Source of the DNA: Stachybotrys elegans | Taxonomy: Eukaryota; Ascomycota; Sordariomycetes; Hypocreales; Stachybotryaceae | Direction: 5' to 3' | Length of the DNA stretch: 64,000 nt | Assembly (NCBI GenBank): GCA_020746835.1 | Contig: JAGPNK010000004.1 | Span: 1,054,001-1,118,000, forward strand | Part shown: positions 1-11,061 of the stretch, piece by piece | Layout: every line of letters begins with the position of its first letter | Numbering within the stretch: position 1 is the first letter of the stretch | Translations under genes and position numbers: made by a program | The notes under the pieces: model-generated | What the model was told of the DNA's origin: nothing | Seen by the model: only the letters and a program-made list of their open reading frames with translations | Database searches by the model: none

Positions 1-1
1 C

Positions 2-169
2 CCAGACGAAATCCAGGCACGCTTCCGACGCGTCGAGTCCGCCTCTTTCTCATTAATATCATCCACTGCTTTAGCCCTCTCCCTCCTTCGACCCTATTCC
101 CGATGTGCTTATTCTGCGGTTCTTGTGGCGTCGTTCGACTTGATCAAAGACCTGCCTTGGCTTCTCTGA
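2..169 (+). CDS. Possible 3' end of a gene entering from the left edge
   Basis: One frame stays open from base 2 to a TGA at 167-169, about 55 codons, with a mixed hydrophobic/basic composition. Another frame is also open here, so chance is a real alternative. I recognise no domain. It is listed only because the edge could hold the tail of a plus-strand gene. The next 390 bases to the ankyrin gene show nothing I can interpret. Confidence 0.2.
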   Translation, partial: PDEIQARFRRVESASFSLISSTALALSLLRPYSRCAYSAVLVASFDLIKDLPWLL

Positions 170-556
170 GATGAGACGCTGGGAGGAGGTTCCGCTGCAC
201 ACTTTCATAATAAACCGACTTGTACCTTGAAGCAAGAGTTGCCAGAGGGAGCCTGTGAGGTCGTACCGTTAGAAGGTTTGGGAATTTTCAATTCAGCCGC
301 ACCTAAACGCCACAGGATAGGCCGGGGAACAATGGATGTCACAGAAAGTCTCGGATTCCAAGACAGCAATTAAACATTTGGGCCCTGATGGGCGCCAAGC
401 AATTGTCGATCAGCCATGCGATCGATCGCTGGACAAAGCGCGCCAAGAGCTCGTTTACTGCTCAGGCACGAGAAAGGGCCTTTGCGCTGCCAAAACGACC
501 AAATATCGAGCGTCTCCGAGGGAAAGTCAATTTCGTAAAGTGACTGAAGAATGGCT

Positions 557-1402
557 TTACTTTTCCTCGTGCCCATTCCTTTGGATATAGCTTTGTAGCA
601 ATTCTACAATTCTTGACTTCCCCAGTCTTTGTGCTATCTCCAGCGCCTCACGGTTGTCAGTGGGCGACGCCCGCTGGTGCACATCGGCTCCTCGCTCAAG
701 CAAAAGTCGCACTATATCATATCCTCCACGCCTTACGGCAAGATGTAGAACAGGACCGTAGCCCCTCTCTACTGCTTTGGGATCTGCACCGAGATCAAGG
801 AGCCGCTCCATAACCCGTATGGAGGCTCCCCCAGATCGCGGCAATGCTAGGAATAACGAATGTCTCGTGACCTTTCCGCCACGCGAGACCATCTCATCAA
901 GCATCCTTGTATTCCTCTCGTATAGGATAGCGACATCCATAGGAGTTAGAGGTCCATTGGAAAACACAGTCCCTCCATAGCACTCGAGGTTTGGGTCAAG
1001 GCCGTGGTCGAGAAGCCATTCTATAACGCCGGCGGTAGAGCTTGCTACTTGCCTAGATAGAGTAAAGTCAATATCGGTTCGTTCGTGGATCTAACCAGCG
1101 GATGCTTACAAGGCGGTAAAGTCGCGCGACATGAACCCATTGATATCCCAACCACCATGTTGTTGCAGGAACATCTCAAGGTATTTGAATACCTCCCCAT
1201 TCTCCTTATGTCGGCACGCAGCGCAGAATATCTGCAGATTGACAAGGGCCCCAGAAGAAATCAACAAACTAGCCGCATCTAGATCACTGCGTGAAACGGC
1301 ATCTCTCAGAGCTTCGGTTTTTTGCTCGATTGTCAAATCGTTGAGGAGTCGCGCTGCTTCCTCGGTGTCATCTCTCGACAAAGCAATGTTGACCATATCC
1401 AT
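557..1402 (-). CDS. Ankyrin-repeat protein
   Basis: A two-exon gene with exons 1402-1110 and 1052-557, coding about 262 aa. The 57-nt intron has a GTAAGC donor and a CTATCTAG acceptor and joins the frames exactly. Ankyrin units are visible as repeated helix-turn-helix segments with LLDLGADP, VLHLAVRRGGYDIVRLLL and ERGADV-type loops in the C-terminal half; an earlier diverged unit includes AASLLISSGALV. Family knowledge: ankyrin repeats are protein-binding scaffolds, so no enzymatic role is implied. The start is the ATG at 1402. An open frame upstream to about 1556 could hide an extra exon, so the N-terminus is uncertain. There is no signal peptide and no membrane segment. Confidence 0.75.
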
Positions 1403-1743
1403 CTTGGGGGAATTGGCGCCACTGTCCTTCGTTGCGTGAATGAGGAAGATCTTTTTTTTTAATAGTCTCTAGGACTGATGTAGGGGTAGGAGTCAAAAAG
1501 TTGGTAGAGAGAGGTTTGGGGGAAGCCTGGGTACTCGTTATTCTATTCAACCCCATACCCCCTCAGCTGTTGTTGGTAGATGTTATTGGTTGCTGACATC
1601 ATTACCAAGAAAGGTTCAAGACGCGCACATGCGCAAGATGGCAAGACCACAGCACGGACGCCTGCGTAGCCAATTGAAGACGGAGTTTCATCTTGTCGCA
1701 TGCGTTTCTGCATTATCTCTGCTATATATAGCTACGGCTACTG

Positions 1744-1768
1744 AAAAAAAAAAAAAAAAAAAAAAAAA
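1744..1768. repeat. Poly(A) run, 25 nt
   Basis: An uninterrupted run of A between the ankyrin gene and the secreted-protein gene. The rest of 1403-2170 shows no supported gene. Confidence 0.95.
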
Positions 1769-2170
1769 CATGGTTAGGGATCCATCATTTGTGCTATTTG
1801 GGAATGTCTATGTGTAGTAACCAGGAGACTGTTTCGAAGCTGGAGATGACAGAGAGGCGTAAAAAGATGGAGGACCGAGTCCCTCGTCCATCTCGCATAA
1901 GGTACCTAAATATAGGAGTCGTGGGAGTACCTGGAAGCCCTCTACCCATCCAGAACTGCTCTCTCTGACAGTAGGCATTCCCCCATCGTTCAGATATTTA
2001 TATGAAGACATCCCCGCACGCCATATAAAATTTCTTCAACATCACTTTCATTCTCTTGGTGACTCTATTAGATATCCTCTAACATTCCGGCTTACTTAAC
2101 GACAAAGTTACTATCTTATTCAAGTCGTGTCACCTGCAAGATTCAACCTCGACCATAAGGGCTCTTCGTC

Positions 2171-3246
2171 ATGCGGTTCTCTTATTTCACCCTGGCCCTT
2201 GGCCTGGGTTTCTGGGCTGCAGAGGCCAGCCGCAGCCGTTGCAGCCTCGGAGTGCTACGGGAGTTAGAAGTCATGTGGAGCGACCTTTCGTTGACTGAGA
2301 GCTCAATTACAAGCAATAACGGTACCGATCATGAGCTATTGGCTGATGATGTGCTATTCCGGCGGACCATGTCACTACCTGCCTCGGAATCGCGCGAAGA
2401 TATAGCGGCTTTTATGCTCGAGAAACTTCCAGGAACGGAAAGGAATGAGCAGAGCAAGAACCTCCTGTGAGATGGCCACAATCTTCGCTGGAGGAGAAAC
2501 AACGGTATTGATGTCGATACAGCAACATTCAGTACCTTTGGTAGAAGAAGTGGATCATGGGGTGCTGTAGGATTCTGTGGGTAAGTGAATGTTTCTTAAT
2601 TGTTTCTCAAGGATCATGGCACACATGATTGAGTTGGCCACTATACAGTCTGTAGCAATACAGGTTCAGCTTATTGAGCACCAGATCTCGAGGCTAATAC
2701 ATGTATCATAGATGCACCGGCGTAATCATCGTCAGCAGACTGGGGGTCTATGCGACCCATTTCTGGGAGAATATCGCTTTCACAGGCAACGCTGCGTCCG
2801 AGTCAACAAGAATCGAAAAGTTCAACGCTGAACTTGGCAACAAGCTGAGAAACGGAGTACGAGGGTATATGCACCCTCTGAACTCTGTCTCGGGAATTGT
2901 CGACCCGTCGCTGAAGGCATTTTTATTCATACCAAGCGTTGGAGACTACGACGTAGGAGAGCGCCCTCCTATTGATCCATATAGAATCGAATGGGAAGAG
3001 CTTAAAAGAAAGGTGAGAGAGACGATCCCAGAAATTGGTGTTGATGACTGGGAAGAAATTATCTATGACCCGGTTGAGGACGAAGAAACGGTGAGGGACT
3101 CGACAAACACAGTTATTATGAACCCTCTCTGGGATAGAGCAAGGGGCAGGTATCTTATCCAATATGATCCGAACCACAACGGGAAGAGGAAAGTGGTTGT
3201 TTATGCTGAAAATAAGCAGATCTATAACGATGAGTGGACAGATTAG
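2171..3246 (+). CDS. Secreted protein of unknown function
   Basis: The ATG at 2171 opens a clear signal peptide (MRFSYFTLALGLGFWAAEA, then SRSR). The body continues to 2580, then a GTAAGT donor (2581) and a CATAG acceptor (about 2710) bring in the C-terminal exon ending at 3246 in frame. An in-frame TGA at 2468-2470 must be explained. Either a 66-nt intron starts with GTGAGA at 2467 and ends at ATTCAG (2532), or this is a nonsense mutation, because coding-like sequence continues directly after the TGA. The C-terminal part has a hydrophobic core (GVIIVSRLGVYATHFWENI) and a tail with GRYLIQYDP and KVVVYAENK. I do not recognise the family. A secreted effector-like or enzyme-like role is only inference from the signal peptide. 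Confidence 0.55.
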
Positions 3247-3266
3247 TTGATTTTGCTGTGTAAGGG

Positions 3267-3286
3267 TTTTTTTTTTTTTTTTTTTT
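3267..3286. repeat. Poly(T) run, 20 nt
   Basis: An uninterrupted T run just after the stop of the secreted-protein gene, probably in its 3' untranslated region. Confidence 0.9.
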
Positions 3287-3624
3287 GTTGTTGTTCGTTT
3301 TTTAAAATGTCTTTTTGGAGATGGAATGAATTGAATTTACACTTGTTAGAGCAATTCTAGAGATAAACAGCAGAGCATCAGACTAATAGGTCAACAACCT
3401 ATCGGTATACATTAGGGCAATTGACGGTACTACTCTGACTACAGCTTGCTTTGACTGTAGATATAGAGGGTCACATGTACGTGATTAGCACTTGAAAGCA
3501 TGTGGCATTTTCAACTCGTCAACCCTCGATCCAAGGTGGCACGGATAGGATTATCCCTAGATTAATATCCTAATCGTCTTCCTGGGTTCAAATTGCATGA
3601 ACCTTTTCTCCAATGACATAGCTG

Positions 3625-4130
3625 CTAGTCACGAAACCCAAAGTTCTTGAATGTATTGTCCCATCTCAGCCAATCTGGCATCCCACTGTCCGTGTCTATA
3701 TCAAACAATTCATCCAGTACCGGAGCCATTTCTTGCTCTGCTCCAGCCAGCAATTGGCGATTTACCGGTGCTTCAAATGTATCGAAAATGGCCGGCATCC
3801 ATTGCGGAACCTCTCACGGGATGTTTGCGCGTTGGCTCTGTAGGTACCGCTCACGTTTCTTCTGAGCCGCAAATGTAATACACACAGCAAACCTTATGTC
3901 TTCGCGATGGGACAGGGTGCTGAGTTCGGGCCGAGCCGTGTAGGCATCGGCAATGAGCCTCCATAGCGCAGCAAATTCATCTTGATCGAACCGATAGTAG
4001 GCTTCTAGAAGGACATAGATGACTGTGCGGTGAGTACCATGGACGATAAGTTGGGGGTGAGTAAAAGTGAAGACTTACATGCTACCTGTAGAAAGTACCA
4101 GTCAATATACCACTCCAAAACAAACAAGGA
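3625..4130 (-). pseudogene. Truncated C-terminal remnant of a regulator-like protein
   Basis: Two minus-strand exon pieces (4130-4079 and 4022-3625) join in frame across a canonical 56-nt intron with GTAAGT donor, CTCAC branch-like site and CACAG acceptor. They read as one protein: an aromatic/hydrophobic helix (WYIDWYFLQVAFIYVLLEAYY), then FAALWRLIADAYTARPEL, ending MPDWLRWDNTFKNFGFRD and TAG. A TGA interrupts the frame (plus 3814-3816), in a context where CGA to TGA is one transition. The 5' end stops at a TAG and abuts TpA-rich DNA with no ATG or upstream exon. The architecture resembles the tail of a fungal-specific transcription factor, but that label is inference. An intron starting GTGAGA could remove the TGA; the missing 5' part still makes it broken. 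Confidence 0.55.
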
Positions 4131-4316
4131 CTATTTCCTTTTCAACTTCTAGAACTGAGTAGATACTGCTTTAACCTGAGCTATCCTAAGCTATCTAAGC
4201 TAAACAGAGAGCCTATAGTAAGCTAGGCTAAGCTTGTCTAAGTAAAGGGTCCCTGTTTTAATCTATACAATTATAAGTTTAGGAAGGCCAAATAGCTATA
4301 TATCTAGATCTACTTA
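4131..4316. repeat. AT-rich, TpA-rich decayed DNA
   Basis: Dense in TA, with repeated variants of CTAAGCTA and TAAGCTAGG and no open frame. The composition is unlike the GC-rich neighbours and resembles repeat-induced point mutation of an old transposon copy. It separates the truncated regulator remnant from the LTR-like element. Confidence 0.5.
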
Positions 4317-4321
4317 CTTTA

Positions 4322-4674
4322 TGTAACGATCTAGGCCTACCCTGGGTGTAGGGTAGGAGAGGGTAATCGGTGACTGAGGTCCCAATGGGCTAAGTCGGGT
4401 TTATATCACAGGTTCGGTCGTAGCGTTACGTCTGGTAATGCGCTGCCTACCAAGGGTAGGAGTGTAACCAAGTTGTATTGATAGCTGGCGAGTACTCCAA
4501 GAGACTTGCAGTGCTCGCTCCTTCTATATATTTACAGGGGACCGACAGCATCGGTCCCGTGGGCGGTCCCGGACCGCTGGGTTACCGGGGGGGAGCGGTC
4601 CTAGACCGACCGTCTTCGTGGGGCGTCGGTCCATCCTAGGTCACGTGACCGCTTCGGCCGCGTGGGTCGTAACA
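4322..4674. mobile_element. Solo-LTR-like or MITE-like element
   Basis: The segment starts TGTAACGA and ends TCGTAACA, giving the TG...CA ends and near-palindromic termini of an LTR. The inverted similarity extends outward (CTTTA on the left, TAAAG on the right). It contains a TATA-like TCTATATATTT at about 4522-4532, as in an LTR promoter, followed by a GC-rich part full of GGTCC/GGACC hairpins. I find no clear direct target-site duplication, which weakens the LTR reading; a terminal-inverted-repeat element of about 360 bp is the alternative. It ends about 360 bp upstream of the GT31 start codon. Confidence 0.4.
4539..4650. repeat. Cluster of perfect short palindromes
   Basis: Three perfect structures occur within 112 bp: GGACCGA/TCGGTCC with a 5-nt loop (4539-4557), GCGGTCC/GGACCGC with a 1-nt loop (4563-4577) and the 12-bp palindrome GGTCACGTGACC (4639-4650), which contains a CACGTG E-box. 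They lie in the 3' half of the LTR-like element. Confidence 0.85.
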
Positions 4675-5033
4675 ATAAAGAGGTGCAGCGTGGCGCCCCA
4701 TGTCTAACGGCTGGCTGTGTCTTTTTCTGGGGGGCTCATCGCGAGCCACCAATGAGCCTCCGTATATTTGAGTCCCGTTTGTCGTACCCGATGGCCCCCA
4801 ATCAACCGAGCGAAGGATCCTGCCACGCCACGATTCCGACTGGTCCTTCCATTCTTGTTCTTGTTCTTCTTCTACTTCTTTCTTCCTTCTTCCTTTTCCT
4901 CTCCCATGTTTGCTCGCCATTGCCTCGATGTTCATCCATGTCTTGGTGTCGACGCGCAGCGGCTACCCCACGCCGTACCGACGCACACCGCACACGACAC
5001 TCGCTCCGTTGATCGACTGATCGCGCGGGCTCC

Positions 5034-6558
5034 ATGTTGGGCCTCAACAAGCGGTTCATCCGCATCCTCACAGCTGGCCTGGGCTTCGTGACGCTTTTCT
5101 TCCTGCTCCGCTACCAGAACCAGCTACACGAGCCGCACCTCCTCCCGCCGACCGAGAATGAGAACGTCTGCGCCACGTTTCCCAAGGATGAGCTGCTGGC
5201 GCTGGTTCAGCCCGTCCTGAAAATGGGCCACGGCGAGCGGCGCGACAAGATCGAGGCCCAATTCGACACTGTCTGCTCGTGCTTCTCCGAGGATGAGCTG
5301 CTCATTTACTCGGACCTCGGCGAGACGGTGCGCGGGCGTCGCGTTTTCGATATTTTGTCAGCCCTGCCGGAGAGCTACTTCAACCCCACTGCCCACCCCG
5401 ACATCCAGCATTACGACCAGCAGAAACAGCTGCAGAAGAGTGGCCGCCTCGACAAGGACAAGGAGGCTACGAGGAACATTAATGGGTGGATTCTTGACAA
5501 GTACAAGTTTCTTCCCATGGTGGAGAAGACGTGGGAGCAGAGGCCAAATTCGCCATTCTATTTCTTCCTGGAGACGGATACGTGAGTTTCCATTGCTCCG
5601 CAGACCCAATCAATCAGCCGCTAAATACTAACCCTCCCCAGATATGTATTTTGGACCAATGCGATGCGATTCCTGCGAACCCTCGATCCAGACAAACCGC
5701 TATACATGGGCTCCCCCTCTCCGGGACGGCACGACTTGGAGACAGACGAGACGACGTGGTTTGCGAATGGCGGGCCGGGATTTGTTCTTAGCCGTGGTGC
5801 AGTCAGGGCGTTGCTCAAACCCAAGGGCTCCTCGTCGCTGACAGAGACATGGTCTTCCCTGCTAGCGGGCGAGTGCTGTGGCGACAGCGTCATGGGGTGG
5901 GCTTTATGGAACATCTCGATCCCTCTCCAAGGCTACTGGCCGCTCTTTAATCCTCATCCCCTCCACGGGATTCCCTTTGGCGAACATCATTGGTCTCAGC
6001 CGCCCGTCACACTGCACAAGACGGAGCCGGATGATGTACGGAGGCTGTGGCAGTGGGAAGGAAGAAACCGAGACTTCGAGGTACGTGTGAAGGTTTGTTC
6101 ATCGGGGCAATGCTAACGCGAGGCAGCGACCTATATTGTACTCGGATCTCTGGGAGTTCCACCACCCCGTCCAACCCGCTATCCGGACCGACTGGGATGG
6201 CGGCGAGTTCTACGCGTTTCGCCCACCTCCTGACGCTATCGTAACCACGTTGGAGGAATGCGAGCGGTTCTGCAAGGAGGAGAAGACGTGCCTGCAATGG
6301 CTCTGGAAAGGCAGGGATGAGAGTCAATGCGTGCTGAGTACGTCGTTCCGGCTAGGCAACCTGAGGAAGCCGGAGGAGCTGCCAGAGCCCGAAGATAGGG
6401 ACGAGGATGGAAATGTGATACCCCCAGATCCGAAGCGGAAGAAGAGATGGATGGACTTTACGACAGGATGGGTCGATGAAAACATTTTTAGATGGAGACA
6501 AGAACACAGGCGCAAGGAGGCGACATGGGTAGAGCCCAGCATCACCAGGATATTTTGA
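5034..6558 (+). CDS. Glycosyltransferase family 31 protein, type II membrane
   Basis: Three exons (5034-5581, 5642-6080, 6127-6558) code 472 aa. Introns of 60 and 46 nt have canonical ends and an ACTAAC branch site in the first. Residues about 10-26 form a single N-terminal membrane anchor (FIRILTAGLGFVTLFFLL) after a short basic tail, as in Golgi type II enzymes. The metal/sugar-nucleotide motif ETDTYVFW lies near residue 180, split by intron 1, followed by YMGSPSPG and the FANGGPGFVLS block typical of fungal GT31 enzymes. A cysteine-rich PAN-like segment (ECERFCKEEKTC) lies near residue 385. Family knowledge: GT31 members transfer galactose or similar sugars in beta linkage in the Golgi; the acceptor cannot be told from sequence. 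The start is the ATG directly before the anchor. Confidence 0.88.
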
Positions 6559-7485
6559 TACGAACATGACCACAAATTCCCAATCATAAGTACTCCTGAT
6601 GGCAAACATGTGAAGCGGTGGGAGAGATCGGCATACGGCCAGCCTTAGCAGTGGAGATGGTTCGTTGCATGCAATGTTCCGCATAGGTTGGCGTCATCGG
6701 CCAGTGTGGAGAGCGGCCCCTCCCGCTGTTCGTACAAACACGATTGATGGACGAGGAATTAATGCTTTGCGCTTGGCCAGGGTCAAGTTTTGTGCATGCA
6801 GCACCAGGGAACCTGTTGTGGAGTGGAATGGCTGGGCGGAAGCTTGGAAGATGACATGGAAGGCTTGGAAATGCTCCGGCTCTTGGCAGGTTCTATTTGT
6901 CGTGTACGCGGAGGATGCATACCCGAGATAAAGAAATTAATGAAGGAATAAATGGATAATTTTTTGGAAGCATTGATGCCGTATACTTGGATCGATGCCT
7001 GTTGATTGCATTTGAAGTTCTGGACAAAATGGAAATGTGAGAAGACGCCCAGAGCCCCACCATCTCCCTGATCTACAGTAGTCGCTTGGTTGGCAGGAGA
7101 ATGCCTGGGCGCTCATATTGGCCTGCACCTTCCATGCTGCTCAGGGAACTTTGTTCCTGCCCAATTGCCTCAACCCCTAGATATTCAACTTCAATTTATT
7201 CGAGCTCATCTCACACAATCCCAAACCCCATTTCCCATCATAGCCACGCACGTTTCCTTTCCACTTTCACACACCGATGAGTGGAACACCCACAGCCACC
7301 CAAAAACTGGAGGGGCAGCCTTGCGGAATGGGTCTTTGCAGCCATCGACAGGGGCTATGAGGCTCAGCTGACCATCCTCCTGAGTAGTAGGGCAACTCTT
7401 CCGCCCCAGGCTGGCACCTCGGGCACTTGTCTCTGTCATCCACCATCACATCTGCGCTCCTCTGGGCGTGGCTGACTGTGTAGAA
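6559..7485. other. Intergenic, GT31 to CorA-like gene
   Basis: This holds the likely 3' untranslated region of the GT31 gene and the promoter of the next gene. Short open frames occur but none has a credible start with supporting composition. I see no RNA gene or repeat. Confidence 0.6.
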
Positions 7486-10400
7486 ATGTCAAATGCGGCT
7501 ACTGATCGCCCTGCGCCGGCCTCGCCCGATCTCCTGTCTCAGACACGACCGGCAGAGAAGGCCCAGGTAATGCCCTATATCTCCCCTCCTCTCCCATCAC
7601 GCTGTACCTGAGCTGAGTATCGAAGCCCACCATGACGCCTGGGGCCTGGACAAGTCAACTCACCCTGAAGCCCGTCACATGCATCAGCAGCGACTACCAC
7701 GACCATGAGAACATCACCGACAAACTCACACACTACCTCGGTTGCGTCGAGCTATGGGACCGTGAGCGTTTCTATAACACCCTGACCGACGAAGCACAGC
7801 ACCAGATACGCCTTGAACTGCGTCGCATCGCCTTCATTCGCCGCGTCATCGAGAACTCCCAGGTCGACGGCGAGGCTGCCCAGCGTCTCGTCGCCAGTCT
7901 CAAAGATTGGCGAGCGGACTCTCGCGATGCGGTTGCCGAGGTTGGCAGGTGGAGCGCCATGGAGAAACCTTACAGGAAAAAGGCACATCATGATCCCAAC
8001 AGCGACAGGCCCTTCAAGGATGGAAAGCCTGAGGAGTACATCCCCGACAAGGATTTCAACGCATACTACATGCAGTTTGACTCCTCTGCTGGCGTCACGA
8101 ATACCACGCGGCGACCCAATGGCGACTTTCTCTTCAAAGCCAAGTTTCCTAACCAAAAGATCTCGGTAAACACGCTGCTTCACGATCCCGACTTTAACCC
8201 ACTCAAGAGGCAGACCAAGAAGTCTGGAGACGAGTCCAAGTGTATACGATACTTTCACCTTCCGTCAAACAACATGAAAGTCAGCAGTCCCTTCCATGAT
8301 CGAGTCGTAGACCTGTTAGCTAATAATCTCAGTGGGTACAAGTAGGTCACATCGTCTTGCTGCCAAACTCGGCTCTTATGTGTCCGTAGGAAGCCATTGC
8401 CCGATATTACGACGAGCCAAATCCACAATATGACACGGCGTACCGCAAGGCCGAGTCAAGGACCTGCGCCAACATGCTCCTCCGTCGAGACTTTTGGCTA
8501 GGCCAGGAACAAGGCCGCGGGTCGCACATCATCCATACCCGTCACATGCGGCCTCTCTGCGAGCCGGTATCATCGGGTATATAGCCCCCTCCCCTGTTTG
8601 GGGTTGCAACTGACCGTTTCAAGATCCCGAGAAAACAGAGTCAAAGCCGCGTAACATTGTCATGTTTGTAAGTGAGCTGCTCAGAGCATGGGTTCGCTGC
8701 TGTTAACATACAAAGATGCCATATCTCCACTGGGAGCTGGACCAGCAGAGAGGCCACTTCTCTGCCTTGATTGACAGAAGATCGACCTTGCACCAGGAAA
8801 ACATCTTGAAGGAGGAGCTCCGAAGATACGACGAACGCCGTGACCAACGTCAAGGACTATATAAAGTGCGGCCTCCTCCATCCGTCCGCGTCACTACTGA
8901 GAGAGTCACTTCACGCCGAGATACGAATGAAACCAACAATTCTATCCAACGTCCTCCAAACGATCCTCCTGAAGCCGTAACCAGACGAGTGGAACGTGAG
9001 CCAGGCCACAGATTCCGTCATATTCTTCCTCAGTGGCCTTACAGAGATGCGAAGGGCCACCTAATCACCAAGAACAAGCTCGGTCAACTGTTGTGGGATG
9101 CCTCCAAGCTTTTCGCAGCCATTAATAACTACCGTGACCGCAAGTTGATTGACAACTACCTCCTCGCGGATCCCCCATTGCACCCACGGAGGACTCTGGA
9201 TCAGTCGTACTACTGGACTCTGAGGAACACAAAAGCCCGCGATCGGGATCAGGTAGTATACAGGGGTACCAGTGCGAGAGCAGGCGAACATCATCAGCAT
9301 CTCGTTGAGGAGGATGAGCCCAAGAAGGACCAGGGTATGTTTTCCATCCCAGTAACATGTACTAGGCTTACTCATACAGCGGCTCAACCCGTGACCTGGC
9401 GAGGCTGGACTTCTATGCAAGAAACCGCGTGGGATGCTGTGCTGGGAACTGTTCTCGAGCAGCCCCAACTCCCAACTGTCGAACCTGTTGCGCCATGCAG
9501 CCATCCAAAGATATCTGCTCACGTGGAATGTCTGACATGCCGCGAGGTTGTGCGGAAGATCCCAAGACTTCTGATGGTAGATCAGCTCTGGATGTGGATA
9601 CTAGATGATGATACCATCATCACTTGCTTCCCTAAACGATGGGGCGTTGACCGACAAGATCACTCGGGTGTACACAAAGCAATCCGACAACGCATGGGAC
9701 GAGCACGTCATAACCACATTCGCTCAGCTTACGATCTGGGTCTTGTTATTATTGATGAGTGCTCGAGTCTGTTCTTTGACAGAACCAAAACCGACGAGCG
9801 GCAGCCCCAGGTTATGGAGATATTCTCTGAAGCTATTGGCAACATGGTAAGCATTTTTCTTATGGGTGTGAACTAATCGCTCACATTTCCAGGCTCAAAA
9901 ACAAACCATTTCGTCAAATCACCTCTGGCACTGGGCAAACGAACTGGCCAAGGCATCGAATAAGAAGTCATCACTTGTTGATCTCTCTGAGCTCCACATT
10001 GCTCTTTTAAACATAACGCCCGAAGGAAAGCTACAGCGAGAGACGAAAGACATCATCGAAGAGCTTGACATCATGATACACATCGCGCGGAAACAAAAAG
10101 AGCTCTTGAAGCGGTTCAAGAAACATGCCGAGGGTCTTTTAGATCCAACCGGGACCTACAAAGCCGGGGAGACATGGGATATCATGCTGGCACAAGGAAG
10201 GGCGCCCGTGGGCCACAACGAGGGATACGAAAAATGGAAGTGGTTCCGAGCGAATGCGGACGAGGTGATTCAAGAGGCGGACGATCATCTTGACGAGCTC
10301 GAAGGCCTGCGTAAAAGTGCAGACGATGTCTGCCGAAATGTGAGAAAGAAGCCTCTCGTTGTTTGGAAGATTTGCTGACTCCTTGTAGCTTGACAGTCTT

Positions 10401-11061
10401 CTCTCCCTGAAGCAGCAGCAGGCCAGTGTGGTGCAGGCGTGGCAGAGTATTCGCCATGGTGAGGAGGCGGTGAAGCAAGGAAGATCGATAATGATCTTTA
10501 CTGTCGTCACCATCATCTTTGTATGCCACCCGCAGCGCTTTTGGTGCTACCACTAACTTAATTCAGTTGCCTCTTGCATTCATGTCCGGCGTGCTACAGC
10601 TTTACAATGACGTTGTCGAAAACCACGGCCTGCCTTTCCAAAACTTTATCCTCTACATGTGTACGCCATGCTCAATTCCCTGCACTCCCCTTTGTTGTCT
10701 TTGCTGTCTTTGCTGTCTGGACCTAGCTAATGTTATAGTCACCATATCTATCGGCGTCATCATTGTCATTGTGATCATAGCATTCAGCACCTTTGTGCGG
10801 GCCCTGGCGTGGTCTCTTGCTCACATCAGCTTCAACTGGTTACTTGTCAAGACGGGGCTTTATGGGTTCTGGCTACAGATTGCTGACAAGATGCAGTCGG
10901 ACAATATGGTGATGTGGGCGGAACGAGAGGTCAACGAAATGAAGGAGCGAGTGAAACGAGAGCGAAGACGGCACCTGGCGCAGAAATACGAGCTGGAAAC
11001 AAAGAGATTTCTGGAGGAGAGTATGGCAGAGGGCCGAAACACGCATTCGACGAGGACTTAG
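7486..11061 (+). CDS. Large CorA-like membrane protein, 11 exons
   Basis: My model: 7486-7566, 7626-8279, 8333-8341, 8390-8576, 8624-8667, 8716-9334, 9380-9846, 9893-10339, 10389-10520, 10567-10660, 10739-11061. All phases agree and give 1018 aa. Family landmarks in order are KWVQEAIARYY, HIIHTRHMRPLC, MPYLHWELDQQRGHF, DQVVYRGT, LLMVDQLWMWILDD, FPKRWG, FDRTK, a long helical region (EGKLQRETKDIIEELDIM), then QGRSIMIFTVVTIIFLPLAF and a second membrane helix, followed by a basic coiled tail. This is the fungal CorA/ZntB-like architecture: a big cytoplasmic part and two C-terminal transmembrane helices. The GMN motif that follows helix 1 in true CorA channels is absent (FMSGVLQLYNDVV instead), so ion transport should not be assumed. 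The start ATG at 7486 and first intron are the least certain parts. Confidence 0.82.
8333..8341 (+). other. Nine-nucleotide micro-exon in the CorA-like gene
   Basis: The codons TGG GTA CAA lie between a CTCAG acceptor preceded by GCTAATAA and a GTAGGT donor. Including them joins NNMK to EAIARYY as a family-like run; skipping them keeps the frame but loses WVQ. Confidence 0.6.

Noticed and set aside
1368..1556. Possible extra 5' exon of the ankyrin gene
   Set aside because: An ATG-containing frame exists but no good donor/acceptor pair joins it to the ankyrin frame.
4636..5071. Open frames overlapping the GT31 start region
   Set aside because: Lys/Arg/Glu-rich minus frames and Phe/Leu/Ser-rich plus frames are produced by the CT-rich leader of the GT31 gene.
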